From Acetatifactor aquisgranensis (lineage in GTDB: Bacteria; Bacillota; Clostridia; Lachnospirales; Lachnospiraceae): 64,000 nt of DNA. Made by a program: the position numbers and the translations under genes. Positions 23,634-32,170 of the stretch are shown piece by piece; within the stretch, counting starts at the first letter, position 1, and every line of letters begins with the position of its first letter. The notes beneath the pieces are model-generated. The model was not told the DNA's origin. It saw only the letters and a list, made by a program, of their open reading frames with translations, and ran no database searches. The stretch is taken from NCBI RefSeq assembly GCF_943193215.1, contig NZ_CALPDH010000010.1:1-64000 (forward strand), in the 5' to 3' direction.

Positions 23634-23662
23634 TTGATAAATTTGAAAAATGATTATATGAT
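23634..23662 (+). promoter_or_regulatory. ftsZ promoter
   Basis: TTGATA (23634-23639), a 17-bp spacer and TATGAT (23657-23662), 43 bases before the ftsZ start; allows ftsZ expression apart from the upstream cluster. Confidence 0.55.
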
Positions 23663-23704
23663 AGTAAATATGGTAATGAAGACGGAAAAAAGGAGGGCAT
23701 ATCT

Positions 23705-24853
23705 TTGCTTGAAATTAAGACGAACGATGCTGAATCTGCTGCCAAGATTATAGTAGTCGGTGTTGGAGGCGCAGGTAATAATGCTGTAAATAGAATGATT
23801 GACGAACAGATTGACGGTGTGGACTTCGTGGGAGTCAACACGGATAAGCAGGCTCTGCAGCTGTGCAAGGCGCCGATGCTCCTGCAGATTGGGGAGAAGC
23901 TGACGAAAGGTCTTGGAGCCGGAGCGAAGCCGGAAATCGGTGAGAAGGCTGCGGAGGAGAGCGCCGAGGACATCTCTGCCGCACTGAAAGGAGCGGATAT
24001 GGTGTTCGTCACCTGCGGTATGGGGGGCGGCACGGGAACCGGCGCTGCGCCCGTGGTGGCCAAGCTGGCAAAGGATATGGGCATCCTTACGGTGGGCGTG
24101 GTGACCAAACCTTTCCGCTTCGAGGCCAGGACGCGCACGGTGAACGCCCTCAGCGGCATTGAGCGCATCAAGGAGAATGTAGATACATTAATCGTCATAC
24201 CGAATGATAAATTACTGCAAATCGTGGACAGGCGCACTACCATGCCGGAGGCGCTTAAGAAAGCGGATGAGGTGCTGCAGCAGGCGGTACAGGGCATCAC
24301 GGACCTGATCAATCTGCCTGCCATCATCAATCTGGACTTCGCGGATATCCAGACCGTCATGAAGGATAAGGGTATCGCGCATATCGGCATCGGTGAGGGC
24401 AAGGGCGACGACAAGGCTTTGTCGGCTGTGAAGATGGCAGTGGAGAGCCCTCTGCTGGAGACTACCATCAGCGGAGCCACGGATGTGATCCTGAATGTAT
24501 CCGGGGATATTTCCCTGCCGGATGCCAGCGATGCGGCGGACTATGTTCAGAGCCTGACCGGAGAGGATGTGAACATCATCTTCGGCGCTATGTATGATGA
24601 GAACAAATCAGACAGCTGTACCGTTACGGTGATTGCCACCGGCTTAGAGGAAGCGGGAAATACTATGCAGGCTCAGTCCAGATTTGGGACAGGCAGTATC
24701 TACAGACAGCAGAACAAGGGGATGAATACGCCTCCCGTACAGACTTCTCCTGTGCAGCAGGGATCTGTCCAGGGCATCCAGAAGCCTGTGGACATCCGCA
24801 GCTCCGTGGAGGAGAAGACATTGAAGATACCTGATTTCCTTCAGAGGAAATAG
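23705..24853 (+). CDS. ftsZ: Cell division GTPase FtsZ
   Basis: A 382-residue tubulin homologue forming the Z ring. T1 loop GVGGAGNNAVNRM, T4 signature GGGTGTGAAPV, T7 synergy loop NLDFADIQTVM, and a short variable linker ending in the conserved C-terminal peptide LKIPDFLQRK that binds FtsA/SepF-type partners. The start is TTG at 23705, seven bases after AGGAGGG. A terminator follows. It serves as reference for the divergent tubulin-like protein at 7156-8220. Confidence 0.97.
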   Translation: MLEIKTNDAESAAKIIVVGVGGAGNNAVNRMIDEQIDGVDFVGVNTDKQALQLCKAPMLLQIGEKLTKGLGAGAKPEIGEKAAEESAEDISAALKGADMVFVTCGMGGGTGTGAAPVVAKLAKDMGILTVGVVTKPFRFEARTRTVNALSGIERIKENVDTLIVIPNDKLLQIVDRRTTMPEALKKADEVLQQAVQGITDLINLPAIINLDFADIQTVMKDKGIAHIGIGEGKGDDKALSAVKMAVESPLLETTISGATDVILNVSGDISLPDASDAADYVQSLTGEDVNIIFGAMYDENKSDSCTVTVIATGLEEAGNTMQAQSRFGTGSIYRQQNKGMNTPPVQTSPVQQGSVQGIQKPVDIRSSVEEKTLKIPDFLQRK

Positions 24854-24885
24854 CGCAAAAGAAGCTGAAATAATTTGTGATATAG

Positions 24886-24914
24886 AGCCGGGCAGTTCCT
24901 GTCCGGCTTTTTTG
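24886..24914 (+). terminator. ftsZ terminator
   Basis: AGCCGG (24886-24891) with CCGGCT (24903-24908), the stem extended by inner pairs, and a run of T that merges into the next regulatory region. Confidence 0.75.
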
Positions 24915-24977
24915 TCGAAAAATTCTTGGGATTTTTCCCTCTCTTTGACAAATTCTGAAGTACAATCCCTTTATAAT
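24911..24977 (+). promoter_or_regulatory. spoIIG-type promoter with Spo0A boxes and long spacer
   Basis: TTTGTCGAA (24911-24919) is a perfect Spo0A box. A second related box TTTGACAAA (24944-24952), 33 bp on, overlaps the -35 TTGACA (24945-24950). The -10 TATAAT is at 24972-24977, giving a 21-bp spacer. The B. subtilis spoIIG promoter is known for a 22-bp spacer and Spo0A boxes over the -35, so this is a direct parallel. Confidence 0.75.
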
Positions 24978-24999
24978 GATTATGAAAAGGATGATGCCG

Positions 25000-25842
25000 A
25001 TGCACTATGAGCTATATGTTGACAGCCTGTTCTTTCTCAATTTCATGATGAACCTGTACCTTTTGCTCCTGGTGGACAGGAGCACCCTGCAGATTGCGGG
25101 CCTTGGCAGGATGGCGGCGGGGGCGGCCCTGGGAGCGGCCTGCGGGCTGATTCCTTTCCTGGGAGGAGGCCCCGGAATCCTGAAGCTGGCAGCAGGAGCG
25201 GCTGCCGGGACGGCGGGCATGCTCTGTCTCACATTCCGTGTGAGGGGCTTGAGAATGTTCCTGAAGCTTTTAGAGAGGCTGGTGCTGTATTCTTTCGGGA
25301 TGGGCGGGGCCATGCTCTTCCTGATCGGGTTCGTGCCCGGACTTCGCGGGATAATTGTCAGCGTCCCGGGCATTTTGGGGATGGGAGCGGTCTTCTTTCT
25401 GCTGTTTAGACGGTTTAAAGACGATTTATATGCGGGAGACAGTCTCTGCAGGGCTGTATTGTCCAGAAAAGGGAAGAGATTTCAGGCGGTGGCCCTGATA
25501 GACTCCGGAAACAGCCTGTTCGAGCCCGTCAGCGGGAAACCTGTCTGCGTAGTGGGGAGGGCGGTGTTCGATGAATTGTGGGAAAGGGACGAAGAGGGCT
25601 TCCGAGCGGTCCCCTATCACAGCATCGGGAAGAAACATGGCATCCTGCCAGGCTATCTGCTTCCGGAACTTGTTCTGGAGACAGGAGGCATGAAGTATCG
25701 TTTTACCGATGTGTATGTGGCTGTCAGCCATGAGAAAATTTCAGCTGCGGACAGTGCGGGCGCAGAGTCCGTGAATATGATAATCAATCCCAGGCTCTTT
25801 GCGAAGGCCAAAAATGGGAGGCCGTGGGAAACGGCAGAATGA
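25000..25842 (+). CDS. spoIIGA: Sporulation sigma-E processing protease SpoIIGA
   Basis: A 280-residue membrane-bound aspartic protease that activates pro-SigE in the mother cell. Five hydrophobic segments fill the N-terminal half (from LYVDSLFFLNFMMNLYLLLL on). The protease half has the catalytic Asp in VALIDSGNSLFEPVSGKPV. The start at 25000 is preferred over 24976 because the latter lies inside the -10 box; AAAAGG lies nine bases before 25000. The gene precedes sigE, with a four-base ATGA overlap if sigE starts at 25839. Confidence 0.9.
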   Translation: MHYELYVDSLFFLNFMMNLYLLLLVDRSTLQIAGLGRMAAGAALGAACGLIPFLGGGPGILKLAAGAAAGTAGMLCLTFRVRGLRMFLKLLERLVLYSFGMGGAMLFLIGFVPGLRGIIVSVPGILGMGAVFFLLFRRFKDDLYAGDSLCRAVLSRKGKRFQAVALIDSGNSLFEPVSGKPVCVVGRAVFDELWERDEEGFRAVPYHSIGKKHGILPGYLLPELVLETGGMKYRFTDVYVAVSHEKISAADSAGAESVNMIINPRLFAKAKNGRPWETAE

Positions 25843-25850
25843 GAGGCGCT

Positions 25851-26588
25851 ATGATACTGAAGGTCATGATACCGGGAAAAATGCAATTTAAGATGATTCA
25901 CAGGGATAAGCTGCTCCTGCGCAAGGAGGGCGAGATTCATTATATCGGCGGTGCCGAGGTGCTGCCTCCTCCGCTGGAACTGGAAAAGGAAAGCCAGGTC
26001 ATAAGCGACCTGGGGACGGAATACGACGACGAGGCAAAGGCTATCTTGATTGAGCACAATCTGCGTCTGGTGGTATACATAGCAAAGAAATTCGACAATA
26101 CCGGTGTGGGAGTGGAGGACCTGATATCCATCGGGACCATCGGTCTGATCAAGTCCATCAATACTTTCAAACCGGACAAGAATATCAAGCTGGCCACCTA
26201 TGCCTCCAGATGCATCGAGAACGAGATACTGATGTATCTGCGCAGGAACAACAAGACCAAACTGGAAGTCTCCATCGATGAGCCCCTGAACGTGGACTGG
26301 GACGGGAACGAGCTCCTGCTGTCGGATATCCTGGGGACCGACGAGGATGTCATCTACCGGGATATCGAGAACGAGGTGGAGCGGAAGCTCCTCATGGGAG
26401 CCATCAGCAAGCTGTCGGAGCGGGAGAAGCGGATCATCAAGCTGCGGTTCGGACTGGGCACCAAGGATGGGCAGGAAATGACCCAGAAAGAGGTGGCCTC
26501 CCTTCTGGGGATTTCCCAATCATACATATCCAGGCTGGAAAAGAAAATCATGCGCCAGCTAAAAAAAGAGATGAGCAACCATATTTAG
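25851..26588 (+). CDS. sigE: Sporulation sigma factor SigE (pro-form)
   Basis: A 245-residue sigma-70 family factor for early mother-cell genes. A pro-sequence of about 30 basic/hydrophobic residues precedes HYIGGAEVLPPPL, the conserved processing region. Region 2 is NLRLVVYIAKKFDNTGVGVE with DLISIGTIGLIKSI, region 2.4 is ATYASRCIENEILMYLRRN, and region 4 carries GISQSYISRLEKK. The start is uncertain: 25851 (GAGAGG upstream), 25839 (overlapping the spoIIGA stop) or 25866. Confidence 0.94.
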   Translation: MILKVMIPGKMQFKMIHRDKLLLRKEGEIHYIGGAEVLPPPLELEKESQVISDLGTEYDDEAKAILIEHNLRLVVYIAKKFDNTGVGVEDLISIGTIGLIKSINTFKPDKNIKLATYASRCIENEILMYLRRNNKTKLEVSIDEPLNVDWDGNELLLSDILGTDEDVIYRDIENEVERKLLMGAISKLSEREKRIIKLRFGLGTKDGQEMTQKEVASLLGISQSYISRLEKKIMRQLKKEMSNHI

Positions 26589-26663
26589 GCTATGCAAACG
26601 GGAAAAAATAGGGTAGAATAAATATAGTGGACAGTCAGGAGGGATTTACGGCTGTCACACAAA

Positions 26664-27011
26664 ATGAACGATGAGACAGGTATAAAAACGTTGATACAAC
26701 GAGATGATATATTATCGATGGAATATTTGAAGAAGACGGAGTTTACGGGCTGCCACCAGGGCATGCGCTACCGTCTGGAGGGCATTACCGATGCGGAGGG
26801 CGCCGCCGGTGGGACCGGCGGGAAAAAGCTCCTCTGTACGGTATGGCCGGAGCCCTTTGCTTTTTTTAAGACACCTGAAGAGAAGAGGGAGACTGCTGAG
26901 TTTCCCTTTGGGGAGGACGGCGTGGCAGAGGCCATCTGCTGGATGAACGAAATGCTTTCTGAGAAAAAAGAAATCTGGGAGCATGCCAGGGAAAACTGGG
27001 ACGAGTACTGA
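26664..27011 (+). CDS. Small protein of unknown function
   Basis: A 115-residue soluble acidic protein, not recognised. Visible features are a Cys in TEFTGCHQGMRYRLEG, a Gly-rich turn (EGAAGGTGGKKLL), the segment TVWPEPFAFFKTPEEKRE and an acidic/aromatic C-terminal helix (ENWDEY). AGGAGGG lies 19 bases before the first ATG, too far for a normal ribosome site, so the true start may be a rare codon upstream or ATG 26718. It sits between sigE and a VanZ-like gene, which hints at, but does not prove, a sporulation-linked role. Confidence 0.5.
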   Translation: MNDETGIKTLIQRDDILSMEYLKKTEFTGCHQGMRYRLEGITDAEGAAGGTGGKKLLCTVWPEPFAFFKTPEEKRETAEFPFGEDGVAEAICWMNEMLSEKKEIWEHARENWDEY

Positions 27012-27072
27012 CAGCTTTTCCGACGCGCTCTGATGAGCCGGACCTTCCGCAAGAAGCTGCGGAGAATACGAA

Positions 27073-27603
27073 ATGTTTGCATATATATATCGGGATATGA
27101 TGTCCATGGTGAGGTTCCTGCCCTACGGCCTTGCTATGGGGCTTTTGTTGGCATCTCTTTTTTTGTGGGGAATAAACGGTTTCAGGAGTCGAAAGGGGAA
27201 GACGCCGGTGGCGAAATTTCCAGTGGCGGCTTTTGTCGTTTACATCTCTCTGATGCTAATCATCACCTTTTTGTCCAGAGAGAGCGGGGGCAGCGAGGGC
27301 TTTGATCTGGAGCTGTTCTCCACCTGGGGAATCAATGACAGGAATAACGCTTTTGTCATAGAGAACATACTGCTCTTCGTGCCGTATGGCTTTTTGGGCT
27401 GCCTGGCCTGTAAGCGGTGCGGGCATTTGCTTCACTGCCTGGTATTGGGAGCGCTGACCAGTCTGTGCATTGAGACCATGCAGCTGATTACGGGGCGGGG
27501 GATATTCCAGATAGACGATATCCTGACCAATACTTTGGGGGCTGTGACAGGATATCTGTTATACAGGCTGTTTATGCTATTTCGGAAGCTGGGGAAGAAA
27601 TGA
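27073..27603 (+). CDS. VanZ-like membrane protein
   Basis: A 176-residue membrane protein with four to five hydrophobic segments and the VanZ-type signatures NAFVIENILLFVPYGFLG, CIETMQLITGRGIFQIDD and LTNTLGAVTGYLLY. VanZ proteins lower teicoplanin sensitivity in enterococci, but most family members in Clostridia have no known function. GGAG lies eight bases before the ATG. It ends 67 bases before the convergent sigG. Confidence 0.82.
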   Translation: MFAYIYRDMMSMVRFLPYGLAMGLLLASLFLWGINGFRSRKGKTPVAKFPVAAFVVYISLMLIITFLSRESGGSEGFDLELFSTWGINDRNNAFVIENILLFVPYGFLGCLACKRCGHLLHCLVLGALTSLCIETMQLITGRGIFQIDDILTNTLGAVTGYLLYRLFMLFRKLGKK

Positions 27604-27670
27604 GGGCTGAAGCGGTGCGTCAGGTGAGGATGCCGGATTGGATGGGAGGTTCTATGTAACGGTGACCGCG

Positions 27671-28450
27671 TCAGGCGGTCAGATAGTTGCGCATGGAGCG
27701 CAGGGCATTTTTTTCCAGCCGGGAGACCTGGGCCTGGGAGATACCTATGGCTTCGGCTACCTCCATCTGGGTCTTCCCCTCAAAAAAGCGCAGGGAGATG
27801 ATTTCATGCTCCCTGGGGTTCAGGCGCTTCATGGCTTCGCTGAGGGAGAGATGTTCCACCCAGTTCTCTTCCTTATTTTTTTTATCGCTGATCTGGTCCA
27901 TCACATAGAGGGTGTCGCCTCCGTCCGTGAGGATGGGCTCGTAGAGGCTCATAGGATTTTGGATGGCGTCCAGAGCGTAGGCGATGTCCTCTTTTGCGAT
28001 GCCGATTTCCGTGGCGATCTCCTCGATGGAGGGCTCCTTTAGATTCTTCCTGGTCAGGGCGTCCCTGGCGTAGATTGCCTTGTAGGCAGTGTCCTTTAAG
28101 GAGCGGGAGACGCGCAGCTGGCTGTTGTCCCGCAGGAAACGCCTGATTTCCCCGATGATCATAGGCACTGCATAGGTGGAGAACTTCACGTTCAGGGAGG
28201 TGTCGAAATTGTCTATGGCCTTGATCAGGCCGATACAGCCGATCTGGAACAGATCGTCCACATTTTCATTGCTGGAGGAGAAGCGCTTGATGACGCTTAA
28301 AACCAGACGCAGATTTCCCTCAATATAAGCCTCTCTGGCCCTCTCGTCCCCGGCCTCGATCTGTTTGAAGAGAGCTTCTTTCTCGTCCGCTTTCAGCAAG
28401 GGGAGTTTTGAGGTATTCACCCCGCAGATTTCCACTTTTCCCTGTGTCAT
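27671..28450 (-). CDS. sigG: Forespore sigma factor SigG
   Basis: A 259-residue sigma-70 factor directing late forespore genes. It opens with KVEICGVNTSKLPLL, the SigG-specific N-terminus. Region 2 shows EGNLRLVLSVIKRFSS with DDLFQIGCIGLIKAIDNF and KFSTYAVPMIIGEIRRFLRD. Region 4 carries RFFEGKTQMEVAEAIGISQAQVSRLEK. The start at 28450 is preceded by GAGGAAGG; 28462 is an alternative. In B. subtilis sigG follows spoIIGA-sigE on the same strand, whereas here it is inverted and two genes away. No clear SigF-type promoter was found upstream. Confidence 0.95.
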   Translation of the reverse strand: MTQGKVEICGVNTSKLPLLKADEKEALFKQIEAGDERAREAYIEGNLRLVLSVIKRFSSSNENVDDLFQIGCIGLIKAIDNFDTSLNVKFSTYAVPMIIGEIRRFLRDNSQLRVSRSLKDTAYKAIYARDALTRKNLKEPSIEEIATEIGIAKEDIAYALDAIQNPMSLYEPILTDGGDTLYVMDQISDKKNKEENWVEHLSLSEAMKRLNPREHEIISLRFFEGKTQMEVAEAIGISQAQVSRLEKNALRSMRNYLTA

Positions 28451-28631
28451 TTCCTTCCTCATTTCTGCGCGTGGAGCGCGTTGGATTATAGTGGTAGTAT
28501 GTACCCGGAGCAGAAAAATATTCCCTGCAGAAGCAGGAAAACGTAATTTGTTCCTGTAGGCCGTTCTCATATTTCCCATATACCGCATACTTGTATATAG
28601 AAGCAATGTTTTATGGGAAAGGAGGATTTCC

Positions 28632-28865
28632 ATGCTTTATTCGGAATTGAAGAGCAAGGATGTCATCAATATCAATAATTGCAAAAAGCTGGGCAGGGTA
28701 TGCGACCTGGAGTTCGATGCCTGCAGCGGCTGCATCTGCAAAATCATGGTGCCCGGGGGGAACAAGCTGCTGGGATTTTTGAACTGTGAGCCCAACATCG
28801 TGATTCCTTTCAAGGACATCAGACAGATAGGGCCGGACATTATTCTCGTTGACATTCACTGTTGA
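28632..28865 (+). CDS. YlmC/YmxH family PRC-barrel sporulation protein
   Basis: A 77-residue protein of the YlmC/YmxH family found in most spore formers near sporulation genes. It is one PRC-barrel-like domain: SELKSKDVININNCKKLGRV, then DLEFDACSGCICKIMV, and DIILVDIHC at the end. The molecular role is not established. GGAGG lies seven bases before the ATG. Divergent from sigG, with about 180 bases between the two start codons. Confidence 0.85.
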   Translation: MLYSELKSKDVININNCKKLGRVCDLEFDACSGCICKIMVPGGNKLLGFLNCEPNIVIPFKDIRQIGPDIILVDIHC

Positions 28866-28922
28866 ATATGATACGTTAGGGATGATGGCAGGCATGTAGT
28901 GTACCGGAAGAGGAGAAGAATC

Positions 28923-29372
28923 ATGAAATGTCCGTTTTGCAATCATGAAAATACAAGAGTGATCGATTCCCGGCCTGCGGAGGAGAACAATTCCATCCGC
29001 CGCAGACGGGTCTGCGATGAGTGCGGGAAACGCTTTACCACCTATGAGAAAATCGAGACCATTCCGCTGATTATCATCAAAAAAGACGACAATAGAGAGA
29101 CCTATGACCGGTCCAAGATAGAGGGCGGCCTGTTGCGGGCCTGCCACAAGAGGCCGGTGAGCGCCCAGGAGATTACCAGGCTGGTGGATGCGGTGGAGAA
29201 TGAAATCTTCAACAGAGAGGAAAAGGAGATTTCCAGTCAGGTCATAGGGGAGCTTCTGATGAATAAGCTCAAAGACCTGGACGCGGTGGCCTATGTGCGC
29301 TTTGCCTCCGTGTACAGGGAGTTCAAGGATGTGAATACTTTTGTGGATGAACTGAAGAAGATGCTGGAATAG
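28923..29372 (+). CDS. nrdR: Transcriptional repressor NrdR
   Basis: A 149-residue repressor of ribonucleotide reductase genes. A zinc ribbon (CPFC at the start and CDEC near residue 30, RRRRVCDECGKRFTTYE) binds NrdR boxes. The ATP-cone domain follows (IKKDDNRETYDRSKIEGGL to the C-terminus), which senses ATP/dATP. GAGGAG lies before ATG 28923; an upstream in-frame ATG at 28899 lacks support. No nrd genes are adjacent. Confidence 0.95.
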   Translation: MKCPFCNHENTRVIDSRPAEENNSIRRRRVCDECGKRFTTYEKIETIPLIIIKKDDNRETYDRSKIEGGLLRACHKRPVSAQEITRLVDAVENEIFNREEKEISSQVIGELLMNKLKDLDAVAYVRFASVYREFKDVNTFVDELKKMLE

Positions 29373-29373
29373 C

Positions 29374-29427
29374 GTGAGAAGATTTTCAAGCGCCAAAGTG
29401 TATGGCGCTTGAAAATCTGCATCTCAC
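29374..29427. terminator. Long hairpin between convergent nrdR and flippase genes
   Basis: A 16-bp perfect stem (from 29380, AGATTTTCAAGCGCCA, with its complement from 29403) is enclosed by GTGAGA/TCTCAC. It can serve both convergent genes. There is no T-run, and the outer arm overlaps the flippase stop. Confidence 0.6.
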
Positions 29428-30803
29428 GTATCCGGCCGTTTATTCCTCAGGAAGCCGTAGAGGCAGAGGAGATAAAGGATTCCCAGGGTCAGCTGGCTGG
29501 CCAGAAGGCCCCAGAGGAAGCCTCTGACTCCGAAGCGGGGGACGGCAAAGAAGATGAAAGCCAGCCGTATGAGCAGGCAGACCGCATTCATGGCAAATGT
29601 ATGCCCCGCCAGCCCCAGCCCCTGCAGGATGCTGGACAGTGTGGTGTCCAGATAGAGGAAGGGGCAGATGAAGCCCAGGGTGGTGATGAAGTAGCCGGCG
29701 AGGGGGCTGTTGAAGAGGGTGGTGCCTGCCCAGTTGCCGAACAGGACGAATACCCCCAGGCATCCAAAGCCCATAAGCCCGCAGTATTTTACGGTGCGGA
29801 CGGTGGCGCTGCGTACAGCCGCCATGTTCCCCAGGGCGTAATTCTCCGAGATGACGGGCAGCAGCAGGACGGCCACGGAGCTGGTCAGGGCATTGGGAAA
29901 GTAGATGAAGGGCATGGCCATGCCGGTGAACACGCCGTAGACGCTTAAGGCAGTGGCATTGTCATAGCCGTAGAGCCTGAGTCTGGCGGGGATGGACACG
30001 GCTTCCACGCTCTGAAGGAGATTCAGGACGATGCGGTTGGCGGTCAGGGGCAGGGCCAGGGCCATCAGCTTGCCGAAGAGGACGGCGTTTCCGCTTCTTC
30101 CGTCTGCAGGAGAAAGCCTGGAAAAGGATTTGCCCGGAAGTTTCCCGGGCCAGACAGCAGCTATGGTCAGCAGCATGGAGGCCAATTCCCCCACGGTGAG
30201 TCCCAGCACCGCCACGCTGACAGAGGGCGTGCGTCCCATCGCCAGGATGCGGGAGGAGACTATGTATACACAGCCTACGCGGACGATTTGCTCCAGAAGC
30301 TGTGCCCCGGCCGGAATCCCGGCTTTTTTTATGCCGTAGAAATAGCCGTTGATGCAGGAATGCACTGCGCCCAGGGGGATGGAAAAGGAAAGGATGCGCA
30401 GCATGGAGGCGGTGCGGGACTCCTGCAGCAGGGTCGCGGCGATGGTATCGGCGAAAAAGAACAGCACGGCATTGCAGATCAGTGACAGGGGAAGGGAAAC
30501 GCACAGCCCCGCCACAAGAGGACGGCGGGAGGGAATTTTCTGCGTCGCGGCCTGTTCCGCCACCAGCTTTGAGATGGCGGTCTGGTATCCGGCGGCAGTC
30601 AGGGAAAAGGACAGGGACAGTACCGGGCCAAGCAGCTGGTAGATTCCCATGCTTTCCTCGCCGAACTGGCGGGAGAGGTAGATGCGGTACAAAAAGCCGA
30701 TAAGGCGGCTTGCGATTCCGGTGGCGGTAAGGATGAATGTGCCCACAATCAGGGGGTGATGTTGCTTTGTTTTCATATGGATTTTGGGACTTTCGTTTTT
30801 CAT
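29424..30803 (-). CDS. SpoVB-like polysaccharide/lipid flippase (MOP superfamily)
   Basis: A 459-residue polytopic membrane protein with about 13-14 hydrophobic segments. TATGIASRLIGFLYRIYLS and GIYQLLGPVLSLSFSLTAAG with AISKLVAEQ match the SpoVB/MurJ-like subfamily used in spore cortex or cell-wall precursor export. The frame extends upstream to 31013 without coding signs. GGAA seven bases before ATG 30803 favours that start; ATG 30776 also gives a normal N-terminus. Divergent from the cysteine desulfurase gene. Confidence 0.85.
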   Translation of the reverse strand: MKNESPKIHMKTKQHHPLIVGTFILTATGIASRLIGFLYRIYLSRQFGEESMGIYQLLGPVLSLSFSLTAAGYQTAISKLVAEQAATQKIPSRRPLVAGLCVSLPLSLICNAVLFFFADTIAATLLQESRTASMLRILSFSIPLGAVHSCINGYFYGIKKAGIPAGAQLLEQIVRVGCVYIVSSRILAMGRTPSVSVAVLGLTVGELASMLLTIAAVWPGKLPGKSFSRLSPADGRSGNAVLFGKLMALALPLTANRIVLNLLQSVEAVSIPARLRLYGYDNATALSVYGVFTGMAMPFIYFPNALTSSVAVLLLPVISENYALGNMAAVRSATVRTVKYCGLMGFGCLGVFVLFGNWAGTTLFNSPLAGYFITTLGFICPFLYLDTTLSSILQGLGLAGHTFAMNAVCLLIRLAFIFFAVPRFGVRGFLWGLLASQLTLGILYLLCLYGFLRNKRPDT

Positions 30804-30883
30804 TATTATATTCCAAAGGTACAAATGGCAGAACAGCAGGGGAAAACAAGAGACAGTTGACAGAGCGGATAGGAAGTGGTATA

Positions 30884-30919
30884 TTGTGAATATAATTCCT
30901 AGTAAAATAGTATGAATTA
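30884..30919 (+). promoter_or_regulatory. nifS promoter with 27-bp palindromic operator (Rrf2/IscR-like)
   Basis: TTGTGA (30884-30889), 18 bp and TAGTAT (30908-30913) make a weak promoter. TAATTCCTAGT (30893-30903) and AGTATGAATTA (30909-30919) are inverted halves differing at two positions around AAAAT. The palindrome fills the spacer and -10, as a repressor site would. Rrf2-family regulators (IscR/CymR) use such AT-rich palindromes before Fe-S or cysteine genes. Confidence 0.55.
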
Positions 30920-30954
30920 AAACAGAGGCTATAAGAGAAAGGAGCGACACGAAA

Positions 30955-32130
30955 ATGATATATCTGGACAATGCGGCCACCACAAAGACCGCCCCGGAGG
31001 TAGTGGAGGCCATGCTGCCCTATTTCACGGAAATGTACGGGAATCCCAGCGCCATCTATTCCCTTGGATCTGCCGGGAAAAAGGCTATAAACGAAGCCCG
31101 CAGGACCATAGCCGGGAGCATCGGCGCCGGACCTGAGGAAATCTATTTTACGGCAGGCGGAACAGAGGCGGACAACTGGGCGGTCAAAGCGGCCGCGGAG
31201 AGTTACAGTGAGAAAGGAAAGCACATCATCACCACGAAGATAGAGCACCATGCGGTTCTGCACACCTGCGAATATCTGGAGAAGAGGGGATATGAGGTGA
31301 CCTATCTGGACGTAGACAGGGACGGAATCGTGGATCTGGAGGCACTGAAAGCGGCCATCCGCCCTGACACCATTCTGATCAGCGTCATGTTCGCCAACAA
31401 TGAAATCGGCAGCATAGAGCCCATTGGGGAAATCGGGGCCATTGCAAAGGAGAGGGGTATCCTGTTCCACACGGACGCGGTGCAGGCTTTCGGGCAGATT
31501 CCCGTCAATGTGGACGAACTGCACATCGACATGCTCAGCGCCAGCGCCCACAAGCTGAACGGCCCCAAGGGCATCGGCATGCTCTACATCCGCGGAGGCC
31601 TGAAAATCCGTTCCTTTGTACACGGCGGGGCCCAGGAGAGGAACAGACGGGCGGGGACGGAGAATGTCCCCGGCATCGTTGGATACGCCGCCGCGGTCCA
31701 AAGGGCGCAGAGGCTCATGGAAGAGAAAGGCAGGCGGGAGAGGGAGCTTCGGGACTACCTGATTGACCGGATTGAGAAAGAGATTCCCTACTGCCGCCTG
31801 AACGGCCATCGGGAAAAGAGGCTTCCCGGCAATGTGAACTTCTCGTTCCGGTTCGTAGAGGGGGAATCGGTGCTCATCATGCTGGATATGAAAGGGATAT
31901 GCGCCTCCAGCGGTTCCGCCTGTACCTCCGGCTCCCTGGACCCCTCCCATGTGCTGCTGGCCCTGGGGCTGAAGCATGAGGAGGCCCACGGTTCTCTCAG
32001 GATGACCCTCTCGGAGGAGAATACGAAAGAAGAGATGGATGTCGTAGTAGAGCACCTGAGGCAAATCGTAGGCAGGCTCCGCGATATGTCACCGTTATAC
32101 GAGGATTTCCTCAAATCGCAGAAAGTCTGA
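30955..32130 (+). CDS. nifS: Cysteine desulfurase (NifS/IscS family)
   Basis: A 391-residue PLP enzyme that takes sulfur from cysteine for Fe-S clusters. The start MIYLDNAATTKTAPEVVEAM is typical. The PLP Lys lies in SASAHKLNGPKGIGMLYI, the HHAVLHTCEYL block binds the cofactor region, and the persulfide Cys lies in SSGSACTSGSLDPSHVL, the long-loop (type I) form. AAAGGAG precedes the ATG. An IscU gene follows, so the pair forms the Fe-S assembly operon; no iscR or iscA is present. Confidence 0.95.
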   Translation: MIYLDNAATTKTAPEVVEAMLPYFTEMYGNPSAIYSLGSAGKKAINEARRTIAGSIGAGPEEIYFTAGGTEADNWAVKAAAESYSEKGKHIITTKIEHHAVLHTCEYLEKRGYEVTYLDVDRDGIVDLEALKAAIRPDTILISVMFANNEIGSIEPIGEIGAIAKERGILFHTDAVQAFGQIPVNVDELHIDMLSASAHKLNGPKGIGMLYIRGGLKIRSFVHGGAQERNRRAGTENVPGIVGYAAAVQRAQRLMEEKGRRERELRDYLIDRIEKEIPYCRLNGHREKRLPGNVNFSFRFVEGESVLIMLDMKGICASSGSACTSGSLDPSHVLLALGLKHEEAHGSLRMTLSEENTKEEMDVVVEHLRQIVGRLRDMSPLYEDFLKSQKV

Positions 32131-32170
32131 TTTTCACAGATACGGATTATATCAAGACCAGGAGGAATTT

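Noticed and set aside
28450..28630. SigF- or SigE-type promoters in the sigG/ylmC divergent region
   Set aside because: GTATG and GGGAAATAT on one strand and CATATT/CATACT on the other were seen, but spacing does not fit either consensus.
29962..32064. A 700-codon minus-strand open frame across the flippase and nifS genes
   Set aside because: It spans two well-identified genes on different strands, has no domain signature and no ribosome site; it is a product of GC-rich codon use on the other strand.
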